From VAXT01 sp963794605 (GTDB lineage: Bacteria; Actinomycetota; Thermoleophilia; Gaiellales; Gaiellaceae): 64,000 nt of DNA. Position 1 is the stretch's first letter. Every line of letters begins with the position of its first letter. The position numbers were made by a program, and so were the translations under genes. Under the pieces are notes generated by a model. That model made no database searches, was not told the origin of the DNA, and saw nothing but the letters and a program-made list of their open reading frames with translations. The stretch lies in NCBI GenBank assembly GCA_963794605.1, contig CAWCEN010000002.1, forward strand, positions 992,001-1,056,000, read 5' to 3'. Of the stretch, positions 45,544-54,340 are shown piece by piece.

Positions 45544-48447
45544 ATGGCCGAGACACCGACCGACGTCCTCGTTGCGGGCTACCAGGACATCGACGAGGCG
45601 ACAAAGGACTTCGAAGCGCTGGTCGCGCTCGTCAAGGAGAAAGAAGTCTTGATCGAGGGCGTCATTCTCGTCACGCACGCGGAGGATGGCAGCGTCGCGG
45701 TGCAGCAGACCGGCGACAACCTCGGCCGCAAGGGAATGGCCTGGGGCGGTGGCGTCGGGCTCGCGGTGGGCCTGTTCGCGCCGCCGATGCTTGCGTCGGT
45801 CGCCGTCGGGGCGGTCGCCGGCCGAGTGCTCGGCCGATTCACCAAAAACAAGGTCCAGAAGGAGATTCACGACAAGATCGGCGAGAACCTGCCGCCGGGG
45901 TCGGCCGGGATCATCGCGATCTTCGACGACGAGCAGCGGATGGGCGTCGAGCAGGCGCTCGCGGGCGCGATGCTCCGGTCGGTCGTCCAGGGCGACAAGG
46001 AGGGCCTGGGCGCGCTGAAGGATTCGCTCGGCGAGGCGATGGGGAAGTTCAGCCCGGACCGAACGGTGCTGCCGATCCCGGACCCGAACTTCGGAGGCGC
46101 GATCGGCCGAACGCTCGACGCGTCCGTCGCCGATTGGACGATCAACATGACGCCGTCGCCGCCGGAGGGCGCGCCGAACGTGTTGCTCGTCCTGATCGAC
46201 GACGCCGGTTTCGGGAACCCATCGACGTTCGGCGGGCCCGTCTCGACGCCGACGATGACGCGGGTCGCCGACCAGGGCCTCAGATACAACCGCTTCCACG
46301 TTGTCGCGATCTGCTCGCCCACGAGGGCCGCCCTGTTGACGGGCCGCAACCAGCACACGGTCGGTTTCGGGTCGATCGGCGAGTTCCCAGGCCCGTTCCC
46401 CGGCTACTCGGCGAACGTGCCGAAGGAATGCGCACCGTTCGTCCGTGCGCTTCAGGGAAACGGCTACTCGACGGCGGGGTTCGGCAAGTGGCATCTGACC
46501 CCCGATCACGTTCAGGGTGCAGCGGGGCCGTTCGATCGCTGGCCGAACGCCTGGGGATTCGATCACTTCTGGGGCATCCTCGGCGGCGAGGCGGGCCAGT
46601 ACGACCCGCTGATCACGCAGGACAACCACGTCATCGGCGTCCCGGAGGCCGAGGACGGCACGCAGTACTACTGGCCGGACGACCTCACCGATCAGGCGGT
46701 GCGCTGGCTGCACGAGGTGCGCGCACAGGACCAGGAAAAGCCGTGGTTCGTCTACTACTCGACCGGGTGCTCGCACGCGCCGCACCAGGTCGCGGTCGAG
46801 TGGAGTGAGAAGTACCGCGGCCAGTTCGACCAGGGCTGGGACGCGCTCCGTGAGGAGACCTTCGAACGGCAGAAGACGCTGGGCGTGATCCCGCCGGACG
46901 CGGAGCTCACGCCGAGACCGGACGTGCTCCCCGCCTGGGACTCTCTCTCTGACGCAGAGAAAACGCTGTACGCGCGGCAGATGGAGGTCTATGCCGGCTT
47001 CCAGGAGAACACCGACTGGAACGTCGGTCGCCTGCTCGACGAAATCGAGGAGATGGGCGAACGCGACAACACGCTCGTCATCTACATCTTCGGGGACAAC
47101 GGCGCGAGCCTGGAGGGAACGATCACCGGCTCCTTCAACGAGCTGACGATGCAGAACGGGATCGCTCTCACGTCCGAGCAGCAGCTCTCGCTGATCGAGC
47201 AGTACGGTGGGCTCGACGCCTGGGGCACCGACGCGTACGCGCCCCACTACGCGGCCGCCTGGGCGTGGGCCGGGAACACGCCGTTCCAGTGGGGAAAGCA
47301 GGTCGCATCCCACCTCGGCGGCACTCGCAACCCCACGGTCGTCTCCTGGCCGGAGCGAATCAGGGACGCCGGCGGGCTGCGCACCCAGTTCACCCACGTC
47401 ATCGACGTCGGGCCGACGATCCTCGAAGCGGCCGGGATCCCCGAGCCCAAGGTCGTGGACGGGACCGCTCAAAAGGCGATGGAGGGGACGAGCTTCCTCC
47501 ACACCTTCGAAGACGCGAACGCAGCGGAGCGCCACACCGTGCAGTACTTCGAGGCCGTCGGGAACCGGGCCATCTACAAGGACGGCTGGTGGGCCGCCTG
47601 CAAGCTCGACCGGATTCCGTGGGACCTCTCGCCCGAGACGATGGCGAGGTTCGCACCCGGAACCTATGACCCGGAGCAAGACACCTGGGAGCTGTACTAC
47701 CTGCCCGACGACTTCAGCCAGGCGAATGACCTCGCCGCGGAGAACCCGGAGAAGCTCGCCGAACTGAAGGAACTCTTCTGGGAGGAGGCCGAGAAGCACA
47801 ACGTCCTGCCGCTGCTAGCTGCACTCTCGGTCTTCTTCGGGGACCTGCCACCGATGCCGACGATCACGACCCAGACCTTCTACGGCGACGTCCAGAACGT
47901 CGCTGCCGGGATGATCCCGCGCGTCTACGGCCGCTCCTACGCAATCGAGGCCGAACTCTCGGTACCCGCGGAAGGTGCCGAGGGCGTGATCGTCGCCGAG
48001 GCGGACGAGATGGGCGGCTTCTCGATCTGGGTCGACGAGAACGGTCTCCTGCACCACAGCTACTCGACGATGGGCGTCGAGCGATACGAGCAGGTCTCGA
48101 CCGAGCCCATCCCGACTGGCGAAGTGACGGTCCGGATGCAGTTCGACGCCGACCGGCAGGAACGGATGGCCGGCGGAACCGTCTACCTGTACGCGAACGA
48201 CGAGCAGATCGGCCAAGGACGGATGGAGCGGACGGTCGCCGTCCGCTTCTCCGGTTACGCCGGGATGGACATCGGCCGCGACAACGGCCTGCCAGTCGAC
48301 CGCGCCTACGCGGCAAAGTCGCCTTACCCCTTCACCGGCACGGTGAAGAAAGTCGTCTACGACCTCAAGCCAGGCACGCACGACGACGAGAAGGCGCTGC
48401 ACGAGGCCGGCGCCCAGGTCGCCGCAGCTCAGGGGATCAGCGCCTAG
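45544..48447 (+). CDS. arylsulfatase with N-terminal DUF1269-like domain
   Basis: 967 residues. Residues 1-170 form a DUF1269-like domain: DVLVAGYQDIDEATKDFEAL, EGVILVTHAEDGSVAVQQTG and a Gly-rich hydrophobic hairpin (GGGVGLAVGLFAPPMLASVA). From about 210 an arylsulfatase of the long actinobacterial (AtsD-like) type follows: APNVLLVLIDDAGFG (metal-binding Asp pair), formylglycine site Cys257 in CSPTRAALLTGR, FGKWHLTPDHV, and GDNGASLEGT. The C-terminal third is a beta-rich domain. No signal peptide, so a cytosolic or membrane-tethered sulfatase. Formylglycine maturation would use the enzyme at 33415. ATG at 45544 is preferred over upstream in-frame GTGs. A SulP transporter follows. Confidence 0.88.
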   Translation: MAETPTDVLVAGYQDIDEATKDFEALVALVKEKEVLIEGVILVTHAEDGSVAVQQTGDNLGRKGMAWGGGVGLAVGLFAPPMLASVAVGAVAGRVLGRFTKNKVQKEIHDKIGENLPPGSAGIIAIFDDEQRMGVEQALAGAMLRSVVQGDKEGLGALKDSLGEAMGKFSPDRTVLPIPDPNFGGAIGRTLDASVADWTINMTPSPPEGAPNVLLVLIDDAGFGNPSTFGGPVSTPTMTRVADQGLRYNRFHVVAICSPTRAALLTGRNQHTVGFGSIGEFPGPFPGYSANVPKECAPFVRALQGNGYSTAGFGKWHLTPDHVQGAAGPFDRWPNAWGFDHFWGILGGEAGQYDPLITQDNHVIGVPEAEDGTQYYWPDDLTDQAVRWLHEVRAQDQEKPWFVYYSTGCSHAPHQVAVEWSEKYRGQFDQGWDALREETFERQKTLGVIPPDAELTPRPDVLPAWDSLSDAEKTLYARQMEVYAGFQENTDWNVGRLLDEIEEMGERDNTLVIYIFGDNGASLEGTITGSFNELTMQNGIALTSEQQLSLIEQYGGLDAWGTDAYAPHYAAAWAWAGNTPFQWGKQVASHLGGTRNPTVVSWPERIRDAGGLRTQFTHVIDVGPTILEAAGIPEPKVVDGTAQKAMEGTSFLHTFEDANAAERHTVQYFEAVGNRAIYKDGWWAACKLDRIPWDLSPETMARFAPGTYDPEQDTWELYYLPDDFSQANDLAAENPEKLAELKELFWEEAEKHNVLPLLAALSVFFGDLPPMPTITTQTFYGDVQNVAAGMIPRVYGRSYAIEAELSVPAEGAEGVIVAEADEMGGFSIWVDENGLLHHSYSTMGVERYEQVSTEPIPTGEVTVRMQFDADRQERMAGGTVYLYANDEQIGQGRMERTVAVRFSGYAGMDIGRDNGLPVDRAYAAKSPYPFTGTVKKVVYDLKPGTHDDEKALHEAGAQVAAAQGISA

Positions 48448-48488
48448 GCGGGGCGTCAGCGTCCACCTGATCTCGCGGCGTCCGTGAC

Positions 48489-50246
48489 GTGACGCGCAGC
48501 TCCTCTCAAGCCGCCCTGGCCTCGTACGCCCACGCGTTAGTGCCTCGGTCGCTGGCCGAGGCTGCGCCTGGGCTGGCGACGCTGCTTCACTACCCGCGCT
48601 CGTACCTCCGGTCCGATGTCATCGCGGGAGTCACGGTCGGAGCGGTGGCCGTGCCCTCGTCGCTGGCGATGGCCGAGCTCGCCGGCCTGCCCGTGGTCTT
48701 GGGCCTCTACGGGACGTTCCTGCCGCTCGCGGTCTATGGGCTGCTCGGAACATCACGGCAACACGTGATCGGGCCGGACTCCACGCTCGCGGCGCTGACC
48801 GCGGTTACCGTGGCGCCGCTCGCGACGGTCGGAGGGGAGGTCGACCCGGCGCGCTATGCGGCTCTCGCTGCGGCGCTGGCGCTGGCGATGGGTGCGATCC
48901 TCTTCCTAGCAGGCGTGGTCCGGCTGGGCTTCGTGGCGGACTTCTTCGGCAAGCCGGTGCTGCTCGGCTACATCAATGGGGTCGCGCTGATCGTGATCTC
49001 ATCCCAGCTGGGCAAGCTCCTCGGGATCAGCGTCGGGTTGGACGACTTCTTCCAGGTCATCTGGGAGGTTTTGACGCACCTGGGCGACGCGAACGGCCCG
49101 ACCGTGCTCCTGAGCGCGTGCCTGCTGGCGGCGGCGATCGCGGTTCGTCGCTTCCTTCCCGCCCTGCCCCCATCTCTCGTGGTGCTCGCGCTCGCACTCG
49201 TGATCGCCGCGCTCGTCGACCTGCCGGATCACGGGATCGCGGTCGTCGGCGAGGTCCAGGGCGGCCTGCCCTCGTTCGCCCTGCCCGGGGTCGGAGCAAG
49301 CGACTTCCTCGATCTCCTGCTTCCCGCGGCGGCGTTCTCACTCGTCGCCTTCGCGGACCTCGTCGCGACCGTCCGCACGTTCGCCCAGAAGCACGGCTAC
49401 GAAATCGACGCCAACCGTGAGCTGACCGCGATCGGCGGTGCCAATCTCGTCGGCGGGCTCACAGGGGCGTTCCCCGTCTCCTCCTCCAACTCCCGGTCCG
49501 CCGTCAACGACTCCGCGGGTGCGAGGTCCCAGGCTGCTGTCATCGTCGCCGCGGCGGTCGTCGGGGTGTTCCTCCTCTTCGCGATGCCCCTGATCGAGCC
49601 GCTGCCGAAGGCGGCGCTCGGCGTGATCATCGTCGTCGCCGCCGCTGGGCTGATCAACGTCCGCTCGATCTGGCGCCTTCGGCACGTCCGCCCGGCCGAG
49701 GTCGCGCTCGCGCTCGTCGCCTTCGGCGGCGTACTCGTGTTCGGCGTCGTCGGCGGCGTCGTGGTCGCGATCGCGCTGTCGATCGGCATCTTTCTCTATC
49801 GCGCGGCTCGCCCGCACGATGCCGTGCTCGGCCGCGTCGACGACGTCGACGGCTATCACGACGTCACTCGCTGGGAGGATGCCGAGACGGTGCCTGGGCT
49901 GCTCGTGTACCGCTTCGATGCGACGCCCTTCTTCGTCAACGCCGATTACTTCCGCCAACGTGTGCTCGCACTTGCCGACGCTACGCAGGACGTCGAGTGG
50001 TTGGTGCTCAGCGCGGAGTCGTGGACGTATCTCGACGCCACCGCGATCGACGTACTGACCCGACTCCAGGTCGAGCTCGAGCAACGCGGTATCGCGCTCT
50101 GTTTCGCTCGCCTGAAAGGACGGCAGCGCGAGATCTTCGAGGAGACCGGCCTCACAGCGCAGATCGGGCCCGACCGTCTCTTCCCCACGGTCCGGGCTGC
50201 GGTCGCGGCGTTCGAATCGGCTCACGCGGGCGACACCCCCCGTTAG
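48489..50246 (+). CDS. SulP-family anion transporter with STAS domain
   Basis: 585 residues, about 12-14 helices. SulP features: YLRSDVIAGVTVGAVAVPSS, GLYGTFLPLAVYGLLGTSRQ, and the conserved NLVGGLTGAFPVSSSNSRSA. A C-terminal STAS domain spans 470-570 (ETVPGLLVYRFDATPFFVNA, WLVLSAESWTYLDATAIDVL). The substrate class includes sulfate, bicarbonate and other anions. Following the sulfatase by 41 bases, a role in handling the sulfate released is natural but unproven. GTG start. Confidence 0.9.
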   Translation: MTRSSSQAALASYAHALVPRSLAEAAPGLATLLHYPRSYLRSDVIAGVTVGAVAVPSSLAMAELAGLPVVLGLYGTFLPLAVYGLLGTSRQHVIGPDSTLAALTAVTVAPLATVGGEVDPARYAALAAALALAMGAILFLAGVVRLGFVADFFGKPVLLGYINGVALIVISSQLGKLLGISVGLDDFFQVIWEVLTHLGDANGPTVLLSACLLAAAIAVRRFLPALPPSLVVLALALVIAALVDLPDHGIAVVGEVQGGLPSFALPGVGASDFLDLLLPAAAFSLVAFADLVATVRTFAQKHGYEIDANRELTAIGGANLVGGLTGAFPVSSSNSRSAVNDSAGARSQAAVIVAAAVVGVFLLFAMPLIEPLPKAALGVIIVVAAAGLINVRSIWRLRHVRPAEVALALVAFGGVLVFGVVGGVVVAIALSIGIFLYRAARPHDAVLGRVDDVDGYHDVTRWEDAETVPGLLVYRFDATPFFVNADYFRQRVLALADATQDVEWLVLSAESWTYLDATAIDVLTRLQVELEQRGIALCFARLKGRQREIFEETGLTAQIGPDRLFPTVRAAVAAFESAHAGDTPR

Positions 50247-50278
50247 ACCTGTGGAGAGTCAGCGACGGCGTAGGAAGC

Positions 50279-50309
50279 TTCACCCGGGTGAAGCGTGCCG
50301 CGGGCGATG
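50279..50309 (+). promoter_or_regulatory. composite palindrome element, upstream of lipoprotein gene
   Basis: Perfect palindrome TTCACCCGGGTGAA at 50279-50292 (extended GC...GC by two bases on each side), then eight bases and CGGGCGATG at 50301-50309. The GTG start of the lipoprotein is 97 bases downstream of the palindrome. Begins 33 bases after the SulP stop, so it can drive the lipoprotein independently. Confidence 0.7.
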
Positions 50310-50388
50310 CCGCCGCCGCGCGGGGCGTGTAGACAGTTTGGAACGACGGTCCTACGCGTCAGCCCACGACTGGAGAGGAGTGCTCCTC

Positions 50389-50835
50389 GTGACTTACGAC
50401 CTGAGATGTTCGAGGCGACGGACGGCCGTCGCGGTGGCCGTTCTCTGTGCTCTCGTGCTCCCGGCTGCCGGGTGCGGTGGAGACGATAAGCCCGCTGTGT
50501 GTAGCTCCCTCGAGCAGCTGAGCTCCGACATCGACGCGCTGAAGTCGACCGACCTAAAGGCCGGAGAGGGCGCGATCGCTGACGTCGAGGAGTCGCTGGA
50601 TGCGATCACGACGGATCTCCAGAGCGTCAAGAGCGATGCAGAGGCGGAGCTCTCGGAGCCCATCGGAGCGCTGCAGACATCGGTCCAGGGGTTCTCCACG
50701 GAGTTCGACACCGCAAAGGCGGACGACGATCTGAGCAGCACTGAGGCGCAAGGCCTCCTCGACTCCCTCGCAGGTGTGAGCACGTCGTGGGAGAACCTGA
50801 AGACCGCCGCTCCCGACTGCGATCTGGACGAGTAA
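50389..50835 (+). CDS. lipoprotein with helical domain (second copy)
   Basis: 148 residues. Basic N-terminus (DLRCSRRRTAVAV), hydrophobic segment and lipobox LVLPAAGC, then a mature part with an early Cys (VCSSLEQLSSDIDALKS), heptad-like Leu/Asp/Ser helices and a late Cys (APDCDLDE). Same layout as the lipoprotein at 21478-22020, though the sequences have diverged. GTG at 50389 has GGAGAGGAG eight bases upstream; a GTG at 50380 is an alternative. Under the composite palindrome element. Confidence 0.75.
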   Translation: MTYDLRCSRRRTAVAVAVLCALVLPAAGCGGDDKPAVCSSLEQLSSDIDALKSTDLKAGEGAIADVEESLDAITTDLQSVKSDAEAELSEPIGALQTSVQGFSTEFDTAKADDDLSSTEAQGLLDSLAGVSTSWENLKTAAPDCDLDE

Positions 50836-50882
50836 CCGCGAAGCGGGCTGACCAGTGTCAGGGCCGGCCGTCGCCCGGCGCG

Positions 50883-50896
50883 TTCACCCGAGTGAA
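50883..50896. promoter_or_regulatory. orphan palindrome copy between convergent genes
   Basis: TTCACCCGAGTGAA, one base from the palindrome consensus, overlaps the stop codon of the YihY gene and lies 48 bases after the lipoprotein stop. No matching second box at 8 or 9 bases on either side, and neither neighbour starts here. It may be a binding site without a promoter, or a chance or decayed copy. Confidence 0.45.
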
Positions 50897-51795
50897 GCTC
50901 CTGTCGTCGTAGCCCTCTCGCCGACGGCTTCATCGGCGGGCTTGCGCAGCTCGTGATGCAGCGAGCTGTTGAGAATGGGCGAGGTGACGACGAGCCTCCC
51001 GACGAAGTACATGAAGAAGAGGATCGTCGTCATGGCGCCGAGGCTCCCATACAGCGTGGTCGACTTCTGGAGCTTCGGCGCGAGGAACTCGACGATCAGC
51101 CCGTGGAGGACCTGAAATCCGATCGCGACTACGAGTGCGCCGGGTAGCAGCGCTTGCCACCGAGCGTCCCCGTGCGGAAGACGGAGAGAAACCCAGAGCC
51201 AGAGCCCTGCGAGCGGGACGGTGGCGAGCGCGGCTGCGAGGAAACCCACGAGCCAGGTCTGGTCGCGGAGCCACCAGGTGAGTGCGCCTGCGGCCAGGAC
51301 GGCGCAGACCACGCCGGTGAAGGCAAGTGAGCTCTTCAGCGGCTGAGTACGCGGAGGAGGCTCGTCCCAGACGAGCGAATGAATCAGCTGTACTGCCTTG
51401 GCGCCCGTGTATCCCGCCCAGACAAGGAGCGGGACGCCGACCGCGAGGAGCCACCACCAGTCGGATTCCGCGGCTCGCGCGACGTCCCCGATGAAGTCCA
51501 CGACGGCCGCCGGAAGGCCACCTGTCGCAACTGCTTCCTCCGTGCTGTCCGCGTTCATGAGGCCGAGGGCGCCTCCGACGATCAACCCGAATGGCAAGAG
51601 CCATAGGAAGAGGCGATAGGCGATTCCGCCGGCGAGAACGCTCGCCGCGACGCGCCGATTTCGTTCCGCGGCCCGGAAGGGGACCGCGAGCGACACGTGC
51701 CGTCCGCTGGCGCGTCGTGCGCTTGCAATCGCGGCCGTGAACCTGACGCGCGCGCGATCGTCGAGTCGGGTCTCGGGTGCCTCCTGCCGATCCAC
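50884..51795 (-). CDS. YihY/BrkB-family membrane protein
   Basis: 303 residues with about six helices. Family features: FRAAERNRRVAASVLAGGIA near 45, YRLFLWLLPFGLIVGG, WAGYTGAKAVQLIHSLVWDE, and the C-terminal LYGSLGAMTTILFFMYFVGR. Known as YihY or formerly rbn; proposed roles in envelope homeostasis but no firm activity. GTG start directly abuts the DedA stop (TAA then GTG), so it is the second gene of a DedA-YihY operon under the bidirectional element at 52.7 kb. Its stop lies inside an orphan palindrome copy. Confidence 0.88.
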   Translation of the reverse strand: MDRQEAPETRLDDRARVRFTAAIASARRASGRHVSLAVPFRAAERNRRVAASVLAGGIAYRLFLWLLPFGLIVGGALGLMNADSTEEAVATGGLPAAVVDFIGDVARAAESDWWWLLAVGVPLLVWAGYTGAKAVQLIHSLVWDEPPPRTQPLKSSLAFTGVVCAVLAAGALTWWLRDQTWLVGFLAAALATVPLAGLWLWVSLRLPHGDARWQALLPGALVVAIGFQVLHGLIVEFLAPKLQKSTTLYGSLGAMTTILFFMYFVGRLVVTSPILNSSLHHELRKPADEAVGERATTTGASLG

Positions 51796-52566
51796 TTACT
51801 CGTCGGATCCGGCAGGGCCCGACCGGACGGGCTCGGCGCTTACATCAGTAGGCTCGGCACCGTGCGCAGTTCTACGCCGCCGGTCGACGAAGTAGATCGC
51901 GGCCAGCGCAGCCGACGTGATGAACGAGGAGATGACCAGCGACGCGAGCGGATAGCCGGAAAGCGTGGTCGCAACCTTGTAGGCCAACGCGCACGTGTAG
52001 ACCGACCACAGGGTTCCGCCCAAGACCGACCAGGGGAGGAAGCGGCGGTAGGGAATGAGTGAGAGCCCCATGGATGCGTTGACGGCGAAGCGCATCCCTG
52101 GGACGTAGCGCCCGGCGACGATCAAGAGCCCTGGCGAGCGGTCGAGGGCATCCCAGCCGGCGCGAATCTTCGGATTCTCCAGCGCCTTGTCGAGCTGACC
52201 TTGCACTCTGTCGGCGGACTTGCGGGCGAGCCAGAACAGCGACGAGTCCCCGAGGATCGCGCCGAGCGCCCCGGCCAGCATGACGAGCTGGAGATCGAGA
52301 TCTCCCTCTGCGGCGAGCGTGGAAGCGGCGCTCAGCGTCGTCTCGCCTGGGAAGATCGGGATGACCGCATCGAACCAGACGAACAGGAAGCACAGGACGT
52401 AAGCCCACTCCTTTGGCGCCCCGGCGAGCCACCCTTGGACATCCCCCTGGTCCAGAAGCTGGAGCAGGACGATGACGGCCAGGAGGACCGCGAAGCCGCC
52501 GACGATCAGAGCGCCGAGGTGCCGTTTCCAGTAAGGCTCCTGCTCCTCGAGATCGACCGCCGTCAA
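51796..52566 (-). CDS. DedA/VTT-family membrane protein
   Basis: 256 residues. VTT-domain signatures: FDAVIPIFPGETTLSAASTL, LGAILGDSSLFWLARKSADR, and GRYVPGMRFAVNASMGLSLI with RFLPWSVLGGTLWSVYTCAL. The DedA family includes flippases of C55-P and aminophospholipids and proteins affecting membrane potential and pH tolerance. TTG start at 52566. About 100 bases downstream of its palindrome element; YihY follows without a gap. Confidence 0.9.
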   Translation of the reverse strand: MTAVDLEEQEPYWKRHLGALIVGGFAVLLAVIVLLQLLDQGDVQGWLAGAPKEWAYVLCFLFVWFDAVIPIFPGETTLSAASTLAAEGDLDLQLVMLAGALGAILGDSSLFWLARKSADRVQGQLDKALENPKIRAGWDALDRSPGLLIVAGRYVPGMRFAVNASMGLSLIPYRRFLPWSVLGGTLWSVYTCALAYKVATTLSGYPLASLVISSFITSAALAAIYFVDRRRRTAHGAEPTDVSAEPVRSGPAGSDE

Positions 52567-52661
52567 ACGTGCTCCCGTCTCCTCGCTGCCGGACGCCGGG
52601 ACGCCGACGCAAACACCCCGTGGGCGCTGGACGTGATGCTAGAAGCGGTGGCGCGACTGTT

Positions 52662-52710
52662 CACCGCCCGTGCCTGCTGTTCACCCGGGTGAACGCCGTC
52701 AAAGGCGATG
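52662..52710. promoter_or_regulatory. bidirectional composite palindrome element
   Basis: Perfect palindrome TTCACCCGGGTGAA at 52680-52693, extended by G...C. Leftward, after nine bases, CGGGCGGTG (52662-52670) faces DedA. Rightward, after eight bases, AAGGCGATG (52702-52710) faces the antiporter. The second bidirectional copy; it repeats the geometry of 45412-45460. Confidence 0.72.
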
Positions 52711-52763
52711 AAGCGCCACTCCAAGGGCCTTAGTGTGGCGCTAGGTTGGGCAGCTCTGGCCTC

Positions 52764-54059
52764 GTGGCGATCTCGCTCCTCGTACTCGGGTACGCGGCCC
52801 TTTCGCGACGGCTCTCGGGGTCCGTGATCACCGCCGCGATGGTGTTCGTCGCCGGCGGCATCCTCGTGAGCGATGAGGCGCTCGGCTGGCTCGATCCGAC
52901 GATCGACAGCGAATTCGTCCGCCGGGTCGCCGAGGCGACGCTCACGCTCGTGCTCTTCTCGGACGCTTCCCGTATCGACCTCGCAGCGCTGCGCCGCGAA
53001 TACGTCCTACCTCTTCGCCTGCTTGCGATGGGGCTGCCGCTCACGATCGTGGCCGGCGCGCTCGCAGGTCTTGCCGTGCTGCCGGAGCTCGCGTTCGTCG
53101 AGGCCGTTCTGCTTGCGATCGTGCTCGCCCCGACGGACGCTGCCTTGGGGCAGGCGGTCGTCACCGATCCCCGTGTCCCTTCACGAGTCCGTCAGGGGCT
53201 CAACGTGGAGAGCGGGCTCAACGACGGCATCTGCGTGCCGCTGCTTCTGATCGCGATCGCAATTGCCGAGGCCGAAGAGGGCGCGATCGGAAACGGCGCG
53301 GCACTGCAGCTCGTGCTCGAGGAGATCGGTTACGGATGCATCGGAGGCGTAGTTGCGGGACTCGTAGCCGCAGCTGTTGTCCGGGTGGGCGTCCCGCGCC
53401 GCCTCGTCGACGAGATCTGGGTTCAGGTCGTACCGGTCGCGGGGGCTGCGCTCGCCTACGGCCTGGCAGTGTGGATGGGCGGCAGCGGGTTCATCGCCGC
53501 TTTCGTCGGTGGCGCCGTCTTCGGCGGGCTCCGCCGCGACGTCGGAGGCGAGGTGACACTCTTGCTCGAGGAGACGGGCGGACTGCTCGGGGCAGTCACG
53601 TTCATCCTCTTCGGGGCCGTCATGCTTGTGCCAATGCTCAACGACCTCACTGCCGAGATCGTCCTATACGCCCTCTTGAGTCTGACCCTCGTTCGGATGG
53701 TGCCCGTAGGCCTTGCGATGCTCGGATCCGGCGCCAGGCGGCCGACGGTCGTGTTCCTCGGCTGGTTCGGGCCGCGGGGACTGGCGTCGATCGTCTTTGC
53801 GGTGATCCTGGTCGAGGACGCCCACCTCGTGCACGAATCGATGCTGCTGAACACGATCTTCTTCACGATCGGCCTCTCCGTCCTCCTGCATGGCCTGACG
53901 GCAACTCCGTTCGCGGGACGCTACGCAGCCTGGTTCGCCGCCCACCCGCGCGACACGGCGCCGGCGTTCGAGAGTGCGCCGGCTCCTGAACAGCGCCCGC
54001 ACCGCTGGGCGGCTGGGCTACTGCGCAAGCATCAGGACGCCGAGACTGCCTCGAGCTAG
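52764..54059 (+). CDS. CPA1-family Na+/H+ (or K+/H+) antiporter
   Basis: 431 residues, about 12 helices. The transport-core motifs APTDAALGQAVV and LNVESGLNDGICVP (the conserved ND acid motif) mark CPA1 exchangers of the NhaP type. A further GGAVFGGLRRDVGGE and WFGPRGLASIVFAVILVED are typical. Exchange of monovalent cations for protons, aiding pH and salt tolerance. GTG at 52764 starts just before helix 1; a TTG at 52746 is also possible. No ribosome site is strong for either. Confidence 0.88.
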   Translation: MAISLLVLGYAALSRRLSGSVITAAMVFVAGGILVSDEALGWLDPTIDSEFVRRVAEATLTLVLFSDASRIDLAALRREYVLPLRLLAMGLPLTIVAGALAGLAVLPELAFVEAVLLAIVLAPTDAALGQAVVTDPRVPSRVRQGLNVESGLNDGICVPLLLIAIAIAEAEEGAIGNGAALQLVLEEIGYGCIGGVVAGLVAAAVVRVGVPRRLVDEIWVQVVPVAGAALAYGLAVWMGGSGFIAAFVGGAVFGGLRRDVGGEVTLLLEETGGLLGAVTFILFGAVMLVPMLNDLTAEIVLYALLSLTLVRMVPVGLAMLGSGARRPTVVFLGWFGPRGLASIVFAVILVEDAHLVHESMLLNTIFFTIGLSVLLHGLTATPFAGRYAAWFAAHPRDTAPAFESAPAPEQRPHRWAAGLLRKHQDAETASS

Positions 54060-54089
54060 GCGACGTCGTAACGCGCTATCCGGCAGCGC

Positions 54090-54263
54090 TCAGGCGTACT
54101 CGGTCCTCGTGGGTGCCATGAACGCGCCGATTAACCAGAACACGGGGAAGAACAGCCCGAAGAAGAACATCCACCCGTGTCCTTTTCTCAGCGTGCTGAG
54201 GCCAAGAGTCAAGAGCACGAGCAGATAGAGGAGGAGTCCGCCGATTCCGACCAACCACCACAT
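54090..54263 (-). CDS. 57-residue two-helix membrane protein (PLDc_N-like)
   Basis: 57 residues. First helix MWWLVGIGGLLLYLLVLLTL, short basic turn (LRKGHG), second helix WMFFFGLFFPVFWLIGAFMA and a polar end PTRTEYA. The layout resembles the phospholipase D N-terminal (PLDc_N) two-helix family, which are small membrane anchors. An AAGGAAAG ribosome-like site precedes the ATG. 96 bases downstream of a composite palindrome element, the same distance as the other members. Function unknown. Confidence 0.72.
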   Translation of the reverse strand: MWWLVGIGGLLLYLLVLLTLGLSTLRKGHGWMFFFGLFFPVFWLIGAFMAPTRTEYA

Positions 54264-54340
54264 GGTTCTTTCCTTTCGTCGCTGGGGTCTACGCCCGTAG
54301 GCCGGGCGCTTCCGAGACTGCCTCCTCCTCTACGAAGAGA

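Noticed and set aside
45082..47799. 905-codon open frame antisense to the sulfatase
   Set aside because: It mirrors the GC-rich codon pattern of the sulfatase, has no recognisable domain and is rich in Arg, Asp, Val and Leu as expected of antisense frames in such DNA.
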